A DNA stretch of 64,000 nucleotides from an uncultured Clostridia bacterium. Its GTDB lineage: Bacteria > Bacillota > Clostridia > Lachnospirales > Lachnospiraceae. The translations under genes were made by a program, and so were the position numbers. This document shows, piece after piece, positions 25,576 through 34,881 of the stretch; the first letter of the stretch is position 1; each line of letters opens with the position of its first letter. Below the pieces are notes generated by a model. It worked only from the letters and a program-made list of their open reading frames with translations, did no database searches and was not told the DNA's origin. The DNA is taken from positions 1-64,000 of the forward strand of contig CANRWA010000016.1 of the NCBI GenBank assembly GCA_947643415.1. The letters are read 5' to 3'.

Positions 25576-26601
25576 TTACTTCTCCTCTCCCCCATCTGCC
25601 ACATATGCTGTCTTTTCCCCTACAAACTGTACTTCCCTTTTTACCTGGTATACATACTCCAGCGGTTCTTTGGTATACTTACTGATCAACTCTGGCGGCT
25701 GGTCATCATCAAGCATACTGCAGATGATCTCGCGACTTCTTAGTGCCGCCCCTTGTTCGATTCCTTGTTCGATCCCCTGTTCAATCCCTTTTTGCTTCCC
25801 TATATTTTCCAGTTCTTCCGCTATGCTAAACATCGTTATTTCCTCCTCTCCCTCTCCCAGCCTCTTCAATACATTTTCCTTTATCTCTGAAAAACGTCTG
25901 TCACTGCTGAATTCTGCCATCATATCCAGATATTCTTCCGGGTGGCAGATCTTCCGGCCCGTGTCTTGTATGTACCTGCGGCTTTCTTCCACATCGCCCA
26001 TACAGGCAAGATAGTCCACAATGTGGCGGAAATCTGACCTGTATTTCTCCCTTGTCCCCTTATCCTGCCCTGCCAGGTAGATGACCTTGACCGGGTGGTC
26101 CGCTATATATGGCGCCAGTTTCCCTCTCCATTCTTCCGGCAGTTCCAGCATCTCTGACAGCCTTTCAGGCCCTGTCCATGGCTCCTGCCCATAATACAGC
26201 ACCATGCTGACCACGGGGACCAGCTTCTGGTTTTGTCCGATCCCTTCCTGTATATGCAGATCCCCCTTCCCTCGGTCCCTCTGCTGGATCCAGCGGATCT
26301 GCTCACTGTAATTTGAATACAAGTATCCCATATCCCTCACTGGCATAATATTGCTTACCCCACTTTGGTTCTCAATACAGAATATGGCAAATTCGGCCTG
26401 GTGACGAGATGCTTTCATCCTCGTATCCAGGTAATGGTGACGTATTACCCCATAATTATCTTTGTATGTCAGTTCTGTCGGCTGCTTCTCCAAATCTTCC
26501 GAATGTATCATCTGCTGCCCATCAAACAAGTTTACATTACCTATATCTGCAAACACATCGGGACAGTTCAGCAGATTTTTACCCGGTAAATCTTTCCCCA
26601 T
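25576..26601 (-). CDS. Rpn-family PD-(D/E)XK nuclease / transposase-like protein
   Basis: The 341-aa protein follows the Rpn (YhgA-like) recombination-promoting nuclease family. The N-terminal part contains the acidic/Gln motif of this nuclease group (DTRMKASRHQAEFAIFCIENQSG, with ExQ). Next comes PVVSMVLYYGQEPWTGP, a hallmark of the family, and a C-terminal helical region with the short repeat GIEQ three times, encoded by a 12-nt tandem DNA repeat at 25753-25788. Repeat number in such proteins often varies between strains. GGGAGGG lies about 9 bases before ATG 26601. Rpn proteins nick DNA and promote RecA-independent recombination. It borders the second accessory pocket. Confidence 0.85.
   Translation of the reverse strand: MGKDLPGKNLLNCPDVFADIGNVNLFDGQQMIHSEDLEKQPTELTYKDNYGVIRHHYLDTRMKASRHQAEFAIFCIENQSGVSNIMPVRDMGYLYSNYSEQIRWIQQRDRGKGDLHIQEGIGQNQKLVPVVSMVLYYGQEPWTGPERLSEMLELPEEWRGKLAPYIADHPVKVIYLAGQDKGTREKYRSDFRHIVDYLACMGDVEESRRYIQDTGRKICHPEEYLDMMAEFSSDRRFSEIKENVLKRLGEGEEEITMFSIAEELENIGKQKGIEQGIEQGIEQGAALRSREIICSMLDDDQPPELISKYTKEPLEYVYQVKREVQFVGEKTAYVADGGEEK
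25753..25788. repeat. 12-nt tandem repeat (three copies) within the Rpn-type gene
   Basis: TTGTTCGATTCC, TTGTTCGATCCC and CTGTTCAATCCC follow directly and encode GIEQ three times. Slipped-strand change in copy number would keep the frame. Confidence 0.75.
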
Positions 26602-27708
26602 ATGCTTTATCCCTCCCTACTGTCCTATGAATATTTGCTATTATTATATACTCTGTCATGTGAGAAATCAAGGGTCGTTTCACGCTGACTTTCTCTATAT
26701 GAAAATTTAATCACACATTCGTAAAATGTAATTTTCTTTGCTACAATGCAGAAAGGTAATGCAAAGTTCAAAATAGTACTTAGCGGTTAATGATGTGCTT
26801 ATCAAAGCACTCAACAACTAACCAAAAAATAAAATTATGGAGGGTTAGAACTATGGAAAACCATTATTTGAGCAGATGGACGGGACATATACAATGACTG
26901 GCAATTATCATTTACCTGCGCTTTACTTACCTGCCGAAAAAGAAAGGCATATGGGGGCAGAGACATGCAAGGTATTTGAAGCTAAACAACAAGGTTTTGT
27001 ATATGAACCTTATTACAAGCGGCAGGCTGAATGAATATCTTGCAAATGTAGACGCACTGGCAGAGGATATGTTTTTTCGGCTGGTAGCGGAATATGCCGA
27101 CAGGCGGAGCGTGACAGAACAGTTGAAATCCGAAAATCAATTCTTATGGATTCAAACTTAAGCAACGACAGTTTGTGAATTGAAAAATCCCATGTTTTTG
27201 TGTATAATAGGAAAAAAAACAAATTCAGAAATCGAAATTTTGAAGGAGGAATGAAGTACAGTTAGTGTTTTTTTAGGAGTAGCATTTCCGTGGATTTTAA
27301 TTGGTTTATTTGTAGCTATCAGTTGTTCTCTTATGAGCAAAAAAGAGAAATCTTATGGTTTGTGGTTTTCCATTAGGAGAATTGAAAAAGGAAAAGTATA
27401 TCATGACACCGCTTTCTGCAATTTCAGCAGTATTTTTTTGGATAATCACACTATAAAAAATATAAAAATCCTCATCTGTAAAGGAGATTACCATGTCAGT
27501 CAATATAGCAGAAACATTTGAATATAAGCCTGAATTGAAGAGTGATATTCTTTCCACACTTCATAAAGCAGATATTTCTATTTATGTGGGCGTTTTTCAT
27601 TGGTTGCAAAATTATCACCTTCACCCAGCTCTTTGGCGGCTTTCGCTTGTCCGATTTCATCACTCCAAACTCTTATTTACCAGCTTTCTCAATACAAAAC
27701 GAATTGAA
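26602..27708. other. Degenerate mobile-element region
   Basis: This 1.1-kb stretch holds a broken tnpV (26853-27161) and pieces of other frames. A hydrophobic fragment near 27262-27340 (GVAFPWILIGLFVAISCSL) is followed by KKEKSYGLWFSIRRIEKGKVYHDTAF. A gene start with AAAGGAG at 27493 reads MSVNIAETFEYKPELKSD for only about 36 codons. On the minus strand a 3'-terminal piece at about 27594-27690 reads VWSDEIGQAKAAKELGEGDN and ends in TAG. No intact gene is present. I read it as the scar of a lost mobilisable transposon. Confidence 0.5.
26853..27161 (+). pseudogene. tnpV: TnpV remnant with frameshifts
   Basis: ATG 26853 follows ATGGAGGG. The frames, read in turn, give LFEQMDGTYTMTGNYHLPAL, then WGQRHARYLKLNNKVLYMNL, then RLNEYLANVDALAEDMFFRL and VTEQLKSENQFLWIQT. 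This follows the small TnpV proteins of Tn4451-like mobilisable transposons in Clostridia, whose function is not settled. At least two frameshifts (near 26865 and 26950) separate the parts, so no full protein can be made. The serine recombinase TnpX that normally accompanies it is absent. Confidence 0.7.
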
Positions 27709-28791
27709 TTACTGTTCGCTTTTCAATAATTCCAGCCGCCGGCAAAACATTTCATAATATTGCGGCAGTCTGCCAAAGCATTCCTTCCTGATTTCACGGA
27801 CCTGATTTAATCCCACCCTCTTCACAGCCTGCAGGGCGGCCTGTCTCTGTGTCATATGATCCCAAAACACTGTCTGGCAGTTTGCCCCTTCCAGTGAATC
27901 ATAAGCACAGAATGCCTGGTTGAAATCCATCAGTTTATGAAGACATACCGGTTTATTATTGGAGTTCCTGACCAGTACACCCCAGTTTCCCCAATGACGG
28001 TCTGTATTTCCAGTCAAATAATCAATGATATTCATCATATAATAATTATGACGGTCAAGATGCAATATATATTGTCTTGTATCTCTGTCATGATTCTGCG
28101 AATAGATCTCGAATGCCTCCATGGAAACAATGGAATATTCCCTGGACGTTATATTATCAGAGACACTGACTTTCTCGCCATCAAAGTAATCTTCCTCATA
28201 TAATACCTGGTCTACATCAAAACAACGGCAGATCTGGCTTGCCAGCAATTCCCGTTCCACTGCCTCCCTGCCGCCATCCTTTAATAAGCGAAATCCTCCT
28301 CCCTCCCGCCGCCAGGCTTTAGGAAAACAACCGTTTGTCGCAAGGTCCCTGGCAAGACATTCATTCTGCACTGTATACTGCCTTCCCTTCAATGCAATGT
28401 CGATGAATGTATTATCCAGATGGTTGTCATACAGATTAATATCTGCAAAGGAGATCTTCTCTCTGTAATATCTTACCCAGAATACATCAGTCAGGGATGC
28501 ACACCGGTATGTCAGTGCGATCTTTGCCCTCTCCCTGTCTGTCACTGCCTGCATCATTCCGATACTATTCAGGATCTCCTTTGCATATTGCCGGTCCAGT
28601 GTCAGCACCCGCGTTGCGCACCAGTAATTGAAATTTGTTACATTATTGATCCGTAAATCAATATCATCGGATTCCTCCAGATACAGATTATATGGCATAA
28701 AAGAGCGATAATAAATCTTGCAGCTTCCCGCCTCATCCATCCTCGCCACCCTTCGGTCCATATGCATGATCTCATATATGGTCTTGGCCAT
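27709..28791 (-). CDS. HipA-like (CtkA-type) serine/threonine kinase
   Basis: ATG 28791 (MAKTIYEIMHM) has AGGGG 8 bases upstream; GTG 28800 is too close to that site. The 360-aa protein shows a protein-kinase-like core of the HipA superfamily. Its catalytic and metal-binding motifs are in IIDYLTGNTDRHWGNWG (D-x-H-x-x-N) and KLMDFNQAF (the metal-binding Asp). N-terminal strands include a possible regulatory part (YNLYLEESDDIDLRINN). HipA itself phosphorylates glutamyl-tRNA synthetase and needs the HipB antitoxin; no HipB-like helix-turn-helix gene is adjacent. It may be a self-controlled kinase or a signalling kinase. It flanks the degenerate mobile DNA. Confidence 0.8.
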   Translation of the reverse strand: MAKTIYEIMHMDRRVARMDEAGSCKIYYRSFMPYNLYLEESDDIDLRINNVTNFNYWCATRVLTLDRQYAKEILNSIGMMQAVTDRERAKIALTYRCASLTDVFWVRYYREKISFADINLYDNHLDNTFIDIALKGRQYTVQNECLARDLATNGCFPKAWRREGGGFRLLKDGGREAVERELLASQICRCFDVDQVLYEEDYFDGEKVSVSDNITSREYSIVSMEAFEIYSQNHDRDTRQYILHLDRHNYYMMNIIDYLTGNTDRHWGNWGVLVRNSNNKPVCLHKLMDFNQAFCAYDSLEGANCQTVFWDHMTQRQAALQAVKRVGLNQVREIRKECFGRLPQYYEMFCRRLELLKSEQ

Positions 28792-28860
28792 CTCTTTCAC
28801 CCCTGATTCAGAAAATCACTTTTCTATAGTTTACCATGTTTCATGGATTTGCACAAATAT

Positions 28861-29097
28861 AAATTTTTCCACCTGTGCGGTTGCGATTCATGGCAAGTTT
28901 TTAGTAGCAAATGAATGTGTTGTGCTTGCACATAAACAAACATTTGCTACTAAAAACTGCCTGAATCAGGCAACCCACCCCTAAATGAGCAAAACAGAAG
29001 CGACTATTTTTGTCGCGGCTGGCAGCTTGCTGACAGGTTTTGCGAATTGTATGGGGCTGGGTTGCCATGAATCGCCATCCAACCGCACAGGTGGAAA
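28861..29097. repeat. 237-nt compound palindrome (CACCTGTG repeat family)
   Basis: Outer arms TTTCCACCTGTGCGGTTG (28866-28883) and its complement at 29080-29097 are perfect; CGATTCATGGCAA (28884-28896) and its complement at 29062-29074 extend them. An inner 18-bp perfect hairpin runs from 28896-28913 to 28941-28958 (AGTTTTTAGTAGCAAATG). GCCTGAATCAGGC (about 28958-28970) is a further palindrome. The outer arm recurs at 42159-42179. There is no ORF of note. The flanks (28792-28860, 29098-29172) show only the promoter area of the next gene. Confidence 0.8.
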
Positions 29098-29172
29098 TTT
29101 TTTACCAGATTGTTTTCCCAGTTGTAAAGACAAGCATATCATGTTACACTTAACGTAATAGGAGGTATCTTT

Positions 29173-29379
29173 ATGGATTCAGAATCAAAACAGCGCCGGG
29201 TCTATATCCGCAATGCTGTGATCTGCTTTGTATGCACTGCTGTATGCATCGGCATAGATATACGGAATTTCATAAAAGCAGGACATCTTTATTTCAACCT
29301 TGAAATCGGGATCTCCTGCCTTCTGTATGTTCTTCTCATCTTTATGGGTGTGCGTGCCATACGTAAACTCAAAAGTTGA
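29173..29379 (+). CDS. Small two-helix membrane protein
   Basis: ATG 29173 follows TAGGAGGTATCTTT, a strong ribosome-binding site. The 68-aa product has a polar start (MDSESKQRRVYIRN), two transmembrane segments (AVICFVCTAVCIGIDI and ISCLLYVLLIFMGV) and a basic end (RAIRKLKS). No family is recognised. Its 3' end overlaps that of polC on the other strand by 11 bp. It might be a small regulatory or housekeeping membrane peptide; no more can be said. Confidence 0.65.
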   Translation: MDSESKQRRVYIRNAVICFVCTAVCIGIDIRNFIKAGHLYFNLEIGISCLLYVLLIFMGVRAIRKLKS

Positions 29380-32300
29380 AATCCAGCAGTGACATCTGGT
29401 CGCTCAGAGGCATATTCCCCAGCAACCCCATCTCCCGCATCTTATCCACAATGGTTCCGCTGACCTTACTGCGGTTTTTGAAGTTCTCGCAAGAAGTAAA
29501 GGGACCATCTTTTGCTGCCTCCACGACACCTTCTGCCGCCTTATCTCCCATTCCCTCAATGCTGTTCAGCGATGGCATCAGCTTTCCATCCATAATCTGA
29601 AAATGCTTTGCCTGTGCAGTAAAGATATCAATCGGGGTAAATTCATACCCTCTGGCGTACATTTCCTGCACGATCTTCATATCCCCGTACGCCGCCTGGT
29701 CTTTCGGGCTCAGCTCATTCATGCGCTTCTTGTAATCCTTCATCGTCTCCTCCAGCTTGTCCCTGCCCTGGCACATAATCTCATAATCAAAGGCTTTGGC
29801 ACGGATTGAGAAAAATGCCGCATAATAGGCAAGAGGATAATATACCTTAAAATAGGCAATACGGAATGCCATCATGACATACGCCACCGCATGCGCTTTC
29901 GGAAACATGTATTTAATACGTTTACAGGATTCGATATACCATGGCTCCACCCCCGCAGCCGTCATTGCCTCCTCCATATCCGGCGTCAGTCCCTTCCCCT
30001 TACGCACACTCTCCATGATCTTAAATGCCAGGCCATTCTCTACCCCGGTGTGAATCAGATAGGTCATAATATCATCACGGGTACAGATGGCGGTGGACAA
30101 AGTACAGTCTCCCTGGGCGATAAAATACTGGGCATTATTCAGCCACACATCCGTACCGTGGGACAAGCCGGATATCCGCACCAGATCAGAGAAATTCTTC
30201 GGTTTTGTATCCCGCAGCATCTGCATAACAAATTCGGTACCGAACTCCGGCACCCCAAGGCTTCCCAGATCTGTTCCCATAAGTTCCTCCGGCGTTACGC
30301 CAAGGGAAGAAGTATCAGCAAAAAGAGCCAGCACGCCCGGATCATCCAAAGAAATATTCAGGGCATCAACGCCTGTTATGTCCTCCAGCATACGGATCAT
30401 GGTCGGATCATCGTGTCCCAGTATATCCAGCTTCAGCAGGTTGTGGTCAATCTTATGGTAATCAAAGTGTGTGGTGATGATGGAAGTCTCCATATCATTC
30501 GCCGGCCGTTGAATGGGAGTAAAGGTATAGATCGTCCATCCCATGGGCAGCACAACGATTCCTCCTGGATGCTGCCCGGTGGTGCGCCGCACCCCGACAC
30601 AGCCCTCTAAAAGCCGCTCGATCTCTTCGTTTCTTTTATGTATCTCCTGCTCATCAAAATATTTCCGCACATAACCGTATGCTGTCTTATCCGCCAGCGT
30701 GCCCACCGTCCCGGCACGGAATGTCTGTCCCGCACCAAAGATCACCTCAGTATAGTTATGTGCCTTACTCTGGTACTCACCAGAGAAATTCAGGTCAATA
30801 TCCGGCTCTTTGTCCCCATAGAATCCAAGGAATGTCTCAAAGGGAATATCATGCCCATCCCTGACCAGAGGCTCCCCACACTCCGGGCAGTTCTTCGGCG
30901 GCATGTCAAACCCGGAACTTCCGGCAAAGGCGCGTACTTCCTCAGAATCAAAATCCACATAATGGCACTTCTCACAGTAATAATGCGCGGGAAGGGGATT
31001 TACCTCTGTGATGCCGGACATGGTAGCCACAAAAGAGGATCCCACCGATCCGCGGGAACCCACAAGATATCCGTCCTCATTGGATTTCCACACCAGCTTC
31101 TGGGCGATAATGTACATCACGGCAAACCCATTTTTTATAATAGAGTTTAACTCATGCTCCAGACGTTCCGAAACCTGGGAGGGCAGATTTTCCCCATACA
31201 TGGAATGTGCTTTGCGGTAACAGATATCCCGAAGCTGCTGATCAGAATTCTCGATAACCGGAGGGCACTTATCCGGATACACAGGAGAAAATTTCTCGAT
31301 CATATCGGCAATCCGGTTGGTGTTCGTCACCACAACCTCCATTGCCTTCTCTTCCCCAAGATAAGAAAACTCCTGTAACATCTCATCTGTGGTACGCAGA
31401 TACAGCGGCGGCTGTTTCTCATCTTTCATACCCTGCCCCGCTTGAAGGATACTCCGGTAAATGGCATCTTCCGGGTCAAGGAAATGAACATCACAGGTGG
31501 CGCACACAGGCTTTCCATAACGCTCCCCCAATTGTACGATGCGGCGGTTCATATCCTTCACATCATCCCAGGCCGTTATATTTTCATACAGCCGTCTCTC
31601 TGACTCCAACATAAATTCATTATTTCCCGCCGGCTGGATCTCCAGATAGTCATAAAAACCCACCAGCTCCTCAATCCGGTCGTCATCTGCATCGTCTAAC
31701 AAGGCCCGGTACAGCTCTCCTGCCTCACAGGCAGAGCCGACAATGATCCCCTCCCGCCACTTCATCAGCTCACTTTTCGGGATACGTGGCCTGCGGAAGA
31801 AATAATTCAGGTGCGACAGGGACACAAGACGGTACAGATTCACCCGCCCCACCTCATTCTGCGCCAGGAGGATGGCATGATAGTATGGTTTCTTCTTAAT
31901 GATCTCTGGTGCACAGTGCGTTCTCTCATACAGGGCATCCAGATCTGTAATCCCCTCCTTTGCCAGAAGAGTAATCATCTTCTCAAAGATCTCTGCTGTC
32001 GCCTCAGCATCCTCCACAGCCCGGTGATGGTTCACCAGAGAGATCTTCAGTGCCTTCGCCACACTGTCCAGAGTATACCGTGCCATATGGGGAAACAGCA
32101 CCCGCGCCACACCAACCGTATCTACCACGGTAAATTCGGTATCCAGCCCCTGCTCTGCCCCTTTCTTACAGATAAAACCATAATCAAACTCTGCATTATG
32201 CGCCACAAGGACACAGCCCTCACAGAAGGCAAGAAACTCTGGCAGCACAGTGGTGATCTCTGGTGCATCCTGCACCATATTATCCGTAATGCTGGTCACT

Positions 32301-33772
32301 TCCGTGATTCTGGGCGGGATGGGCAGTTTAGGATTGACAAAAGTGCTAAAACGGTCTGATATTTTCCCATTCACCACCTTCACGGCGCCAATCTCGATAA
32401 TACGGTTTCTGGTGGGAGAAAATCCTGTTGTCTCCAGATCAAAGACCACAAAGGAATCCTGTAGGGACTGCCCCTTTGCATTCTTCACGGCATCGTCCAG
32501 ATCATCCACCAGATATGCCTCACAGCCGTAGATCACTTTGAAATCATCACGTTCAATGGCATGCTCCGCATCCGGGAAGGACTGCACCACGCCATGGTCT
32601 GTAATGGCGATGGCAGGATGCCCCCACTGCTGTGCCCTCTTCACCATCTTCTTTGTGTCCGTCATGGCATCCATATCGCTCATCTGGGTATGGGCGTGAA
32701 GCTCCACGCGTTTCACTGGTGCCTGGTCTGCGCGTCCCACCTGGAAATCTTTGATCTCTTTCATTCCCATGATATTCCCGATGCGGATCTCCTTATCATA
32801 AGTATCAAAAGAAGCCACCCCTTTCAGGCGGATAAAGTTTCCCTTTTTGACAAATTCAAAGAAAGACAGTTCTTCCACCAGTTCTTTCTTGATGAACACC
32901 TTTACAAGGATAGTATCGGTAAAATCTGTTATGGCAAAGGTTACGATCAGCTTCTCCCCTTTGATCTCCCTCTGGTCCACAGAACGTATCATCCCCTCTA
33001 TGACAACCTCACCGATCTCATCCACGATCTCTTTGATAGGGATTACCTCTCCCTCTACATTTTTGCCATAAAAAACAGAAGGGTCCTTCGCCGGCTTACG
33101 GTAGTTGCTTCTCCTCGGCACAAAAGGCTTCTGGGGCGGCACATTCACTGGAGCACCTCCTGCCGCTGTGGGGGCAGCATTCCCACTCTCTTTCTTTCCT
33201 TCCGCAGCCTCTCCGCCCTCTTCCTTCGGTTTCACCATACGGTAAACTTCCGGTTCATATGCCTTTCTCTGCTTCTTCTCCCGGTAATCAAAATGGATAT
33301 CCACATCCAGGTCAAAACGCCGTTTGATCCTGGTGGCGAAAAAATCCTTTATCTCGTTGCTGCGCTTACGGCAGAGAAAATCATCATCGCAGGTCAGGGT
33401 CAGCGCATTTTCCCCCACTGAAAATGGTTCCGCACAGAACTTCATATAATCAATGGCATTCATCTCCCTAAGTTCTTCCCGCAGGGTATCCCCATAGGAT
33501 TCCATAAGCCTGTCCAGGCTATATTCCCCGGCAAAGGGATAACAGATCTCCAGTTTCGGGCGGAAGCCAAGACGGTAAAATACCTGCTTATAAAGCCTCT
33601 TCTCCATATTTTTCACAGGGCGGTAAGGAATAAGCTGGTCGCCTCTCACATAGATAAACGCCAGCATCTTCGTTTTGGAGGCACTGATCTTCTCGACCTG
33701 TGCCCCCGCAAAAAAATCATATAATTTATCATCCACGGACAGATCCGGAAATGCCTCAAAAAAATGAACCAA
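29369..33772 (-). CDS. polC: DNA polymerase III alpha subunit, Gram-positive type PolC
   Basis: PolC is the essential leading-strand replicase of Firmicutes. The 1467-aa chain starts with TTG 33772 (GGGGAG, 9-nt spacing). In order it has an N-terminal domain, an OB fold (about 250-335; VVIEGMIRSVDQREIKGEK) and a PHP domain (RVELHAHTQMSDMDAMT, ITDHGVVQS) that is split by a DEDD 3'-5' exonuclease (FVVFDLETTGFSP, VLVAHNAEFDYGFI, HRAVEDAEAT). The polymerase part follows with a zinc-binding CEKCHY...CPECGEPL, then HAVAYVMMAFRIAYFK, and a C-terminal duplex-binding region. Length and order match the family. It lies downstream of ispG with 27 bp between, in the common order rseP-ispG-polC of Clostridia. 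Confidence 0.97.
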   Translation of the reverse strand: MVHFFEAFPDLSVDDKLYDFFAGAQVEKISASKTKMLAFIYVRGDQLIPYRPVKNMEKRLYKQVFYRLGFRPKLEICYPFAGEYSLDRLMESYGDTLREELREMNAIDYMKFCAEPFSVGENALTLTCDDDFLCRKRSNEIKDFFATRIKRRFDLDVDIHFDYREKKQRKAYEPEVYRMVKPKEEGGEAAEGKKESGNAAPTAAGGAPVNVPPQKPFVPRRSNYRKPAKDPSVFYGKNVEGEVIPIKEIVDEIGEVVIEGMIRSVDQREIKGEKLIVTFAITDFTDTILVKVFIKKELVEELSFFEFVKKGNFIRLKGVASFDTYDKEIRIGNIMGMKEIKDFQVGRADQAPVKRVELHAHTQMSDMDAMTDTKKMVKRAQQWGHPAIAITDHGVVQSFPDAEHAIERDDFKVIYGCEAYLVDDLDDAVKNAKGQSLQDSFVVFDLETTGFSPTRNRIIEIGAVKVVNGKISDRFSTFVNPKLPIPPRITEVTSITDNMVQDAPEITTVLPEFLAFCEGCVLVAHNAEFDYGFICKKGAEQGLDTEFTVVDTVGVARVLFPHMARYTLDSVAKALKISLVNHHRAVEDAEATAEIFEKMITLLAKEGITDLDALYERTHCAPEIIKKKPYYHAILLAQNEVGRVNLYRLVSLSHLNYFFRRPRIPKSELMKWREGIIVGSACEAGELYRALLDDADDDRIEELVGFYDYLEIQPAGNNEFMLESERRLYENITAWDDVKDMNRRIVQLGERYGKPVCATCDVHFLDPEDAIYRSILQAGQGMKDEKQPPLYLRTTDEMLQEFSYLGEEKAMEVVVTNTNRIADMIEKFSPVYPDKCPPVIENSDQQLRDICYRKAHSMYGENLPSQVSERLEHELNSIIKNGFAVMYIIAQKLVWKSNEDGYLVGSRGSVGSSFVATMSGITEVNPLPAHYYCEKCHYVDFDSEEVRAFAGSSGFDMPPKNCPECGEPLVRDGHDIPFETFLGFYGDKEPDIDLNFSGEYQSKAHNYTEVIFGAGQTFRAGTVGTLADKTAYGYVRKYFDEQEIHKRNEEIERLLEGCVGVRRTTGQHPGGIVVLPMGWTIYTFTPIQRPANDMETSIITTHFDYHKIDHNLLKLDILGHDDPTMIRMLEDITGVDALNISLDDPGVLALFADTSSLGVTPEELMGTDLGSLGVPEFGTEFVMQMLRDTKPKNFSDLVRISGLSHGTDVWLNNAQYFIAQGDCTLSTAICTRDDIMTYLIHTGVENGLAFKIMESVRKGKGLTPDMEEAMTAAGVEPWYIESCKRIKYMFPKAHAVAYVMMAFRIAYFKVYYPLAYYAAFFSIRAKAFDYEIMCQGRDKLEETMKDYKKRMNELSPKDQAAYGDMKIVQEMYARGYEFTPIDIFTAQAKHFQIMDGKLMPSLNSIEGMGDKAAEGVVEAAKDGPFTSCENFKNRSKVSGTIVDKMREMGLLGNMPLSDQMSLLDFNF

Positions 33773-33799
33773 TTACTTCATCTCCCCATTTATTATGCT

Positions 33800-34855
33800 T
33801 CAACCATTATGCCAATTCACCAGTTCCTGCCGCAGTGTCTCAAGAAGTTCTGCCTCTGGCACCTTTTTCACAATCTCACCCTTCTTGATCAGCAATCCCT
33901 CTCCGATGCCTCCGGCAATGCCAATATCTGCCTCTCTCGCCTCCCCCGGACCATTCACAGCACAACCCATCACAGCCACCTTGATATCCAGATCAAATTC
34001 CTTCACCATCTCTTCCACCTGGGTGGCAAGTCCGATAAGGTCGATCTGGGTCCGCCCACAGGTTGGGCAGGATACAACACTGATGCCGCCCTTCTTTAGT
34101 CCCAGTGTCTTTAATATCATCTTCCCGGCATAGATCTCCTGAACCGGATCTCCCGTGAGAGATACGCGGATCGTATCACCAATGCCCTGATATAGAATAT
34201 TTCCAAGACCGATCGCTGATTTCACACTGCCGGAATAAACCGTACCAGATTCTGTAATGCCTACATGCAAAGGATAATCTGTCTTCTCTGCGATCAATTC
34301 ATGGGCACGGATACACATAAGGACATCGGAGGATTTAATGCTGATCACTAATTTGTCATACCCCATATCCTCAATCAGCGCTGTTTTATCCAACGCACTC
34401 TCCACCAGCCCTTCAGCGGTAACACCGCCATATTTTTCTATCAGTTCCTTTTCCAAGGAACCGCTGTTCACCCCCACACGGATGGGAACCTGATGTTCCT
34501 TACAACAGTCTGCCACTGCCTGAATCCGTTCCCTGCTTCCAATATTCCCCGGATTGATGCGTATCTTATCTGCACCGTTCTCCACTGCAGCGATGGCAAG
34601 ACGGTGGTCAAAATGAATGTCCGCCACAAGAGGAATATGAATCTGTCTTTTGACTTCTTTCAGCGCCTGCGCCGCCTCCATGGTTGGCACTGCACAGCGG
34701 ATGATCTCACATCCCGCTCTTTCCAGAGAAAGAATCTGATTCACTGTATCCTCTACATTCTCAGTCTTTGTATTTGTCATAGACTGGATAGCAATAGGAT
34801 TTTCCCCACCGATCATAACATCGCCAATCCTGATCTCTTTCGTCTTTTTCCGCAT
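33800..34855 (-). CDS. ispG: 4-hydroxy-3-methylbut-2-en-1-yl diphosphate synthase (GcpE)
   Basis: IspG is the 4Fe-4S enzyme that converts MEcPP to HMBPP, the next-to-last step of the MEP isoprenoid route. The 351-aa protein begins with KTKEIRIGDVMIGGENPIAIQSMTNT, typical of the TIM-barrel half, and ends with the cluster ligands SCPTCGRTQ and VMGCAVNGPGEA. Its length is that of the short bacterial form. It lies between rseP (upstream) and polC, close to dxr, which acts earlier in the same pathway. Confidence 0.97.
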   Translation of the reverse strand: MRKKTKEIRIGDVMIGGENPIAIQSMTNTKTENVEDTVNQILSLERAGCEIIRCAVPTMEAAQALKEVKRQIHIPLVADIHFDHRLAIAAVENGADKIRINPGNIGSRERIQAVADCCKEHQVPIRVGVNSGSLEKELIEKYGGVTAEGLVESALDKTALIEDMGYDKLVISIKSSDVLMCIRAHELIAEKTDYPLHVGITESGTVYSGSVKSAIGLGNILYQGIGDTIRVSLTGDPVQEIYAGKMILKTLGLKKGGISVVSCPTCGRTQIDLIGLATQVEEMVKEFDLDIKVAVMGCAVNGPGEAREADIGIAGGIGEGLLIKKGEIVKKVPEAELLETLRQELVNWHNG

Positions 34856-34881
34856 AATGGCTCTCTCTTTCCATATCTTTA

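Noticed and set aside
25753-25788. Short tandem repeat considered as a CRISPR array
   Set aside because: Units are 12 nt, adjacent and in frame within a coding gene; no spacers. No CRISPR array or cas gene was seen anywhere in the window.
29376-33421. Many long plus-strand open frames opposite polC
   Set aside because: They are antisense shadows of the high-quality PolC coding frame; none has a ribosome-binding site or a recognisable domain.
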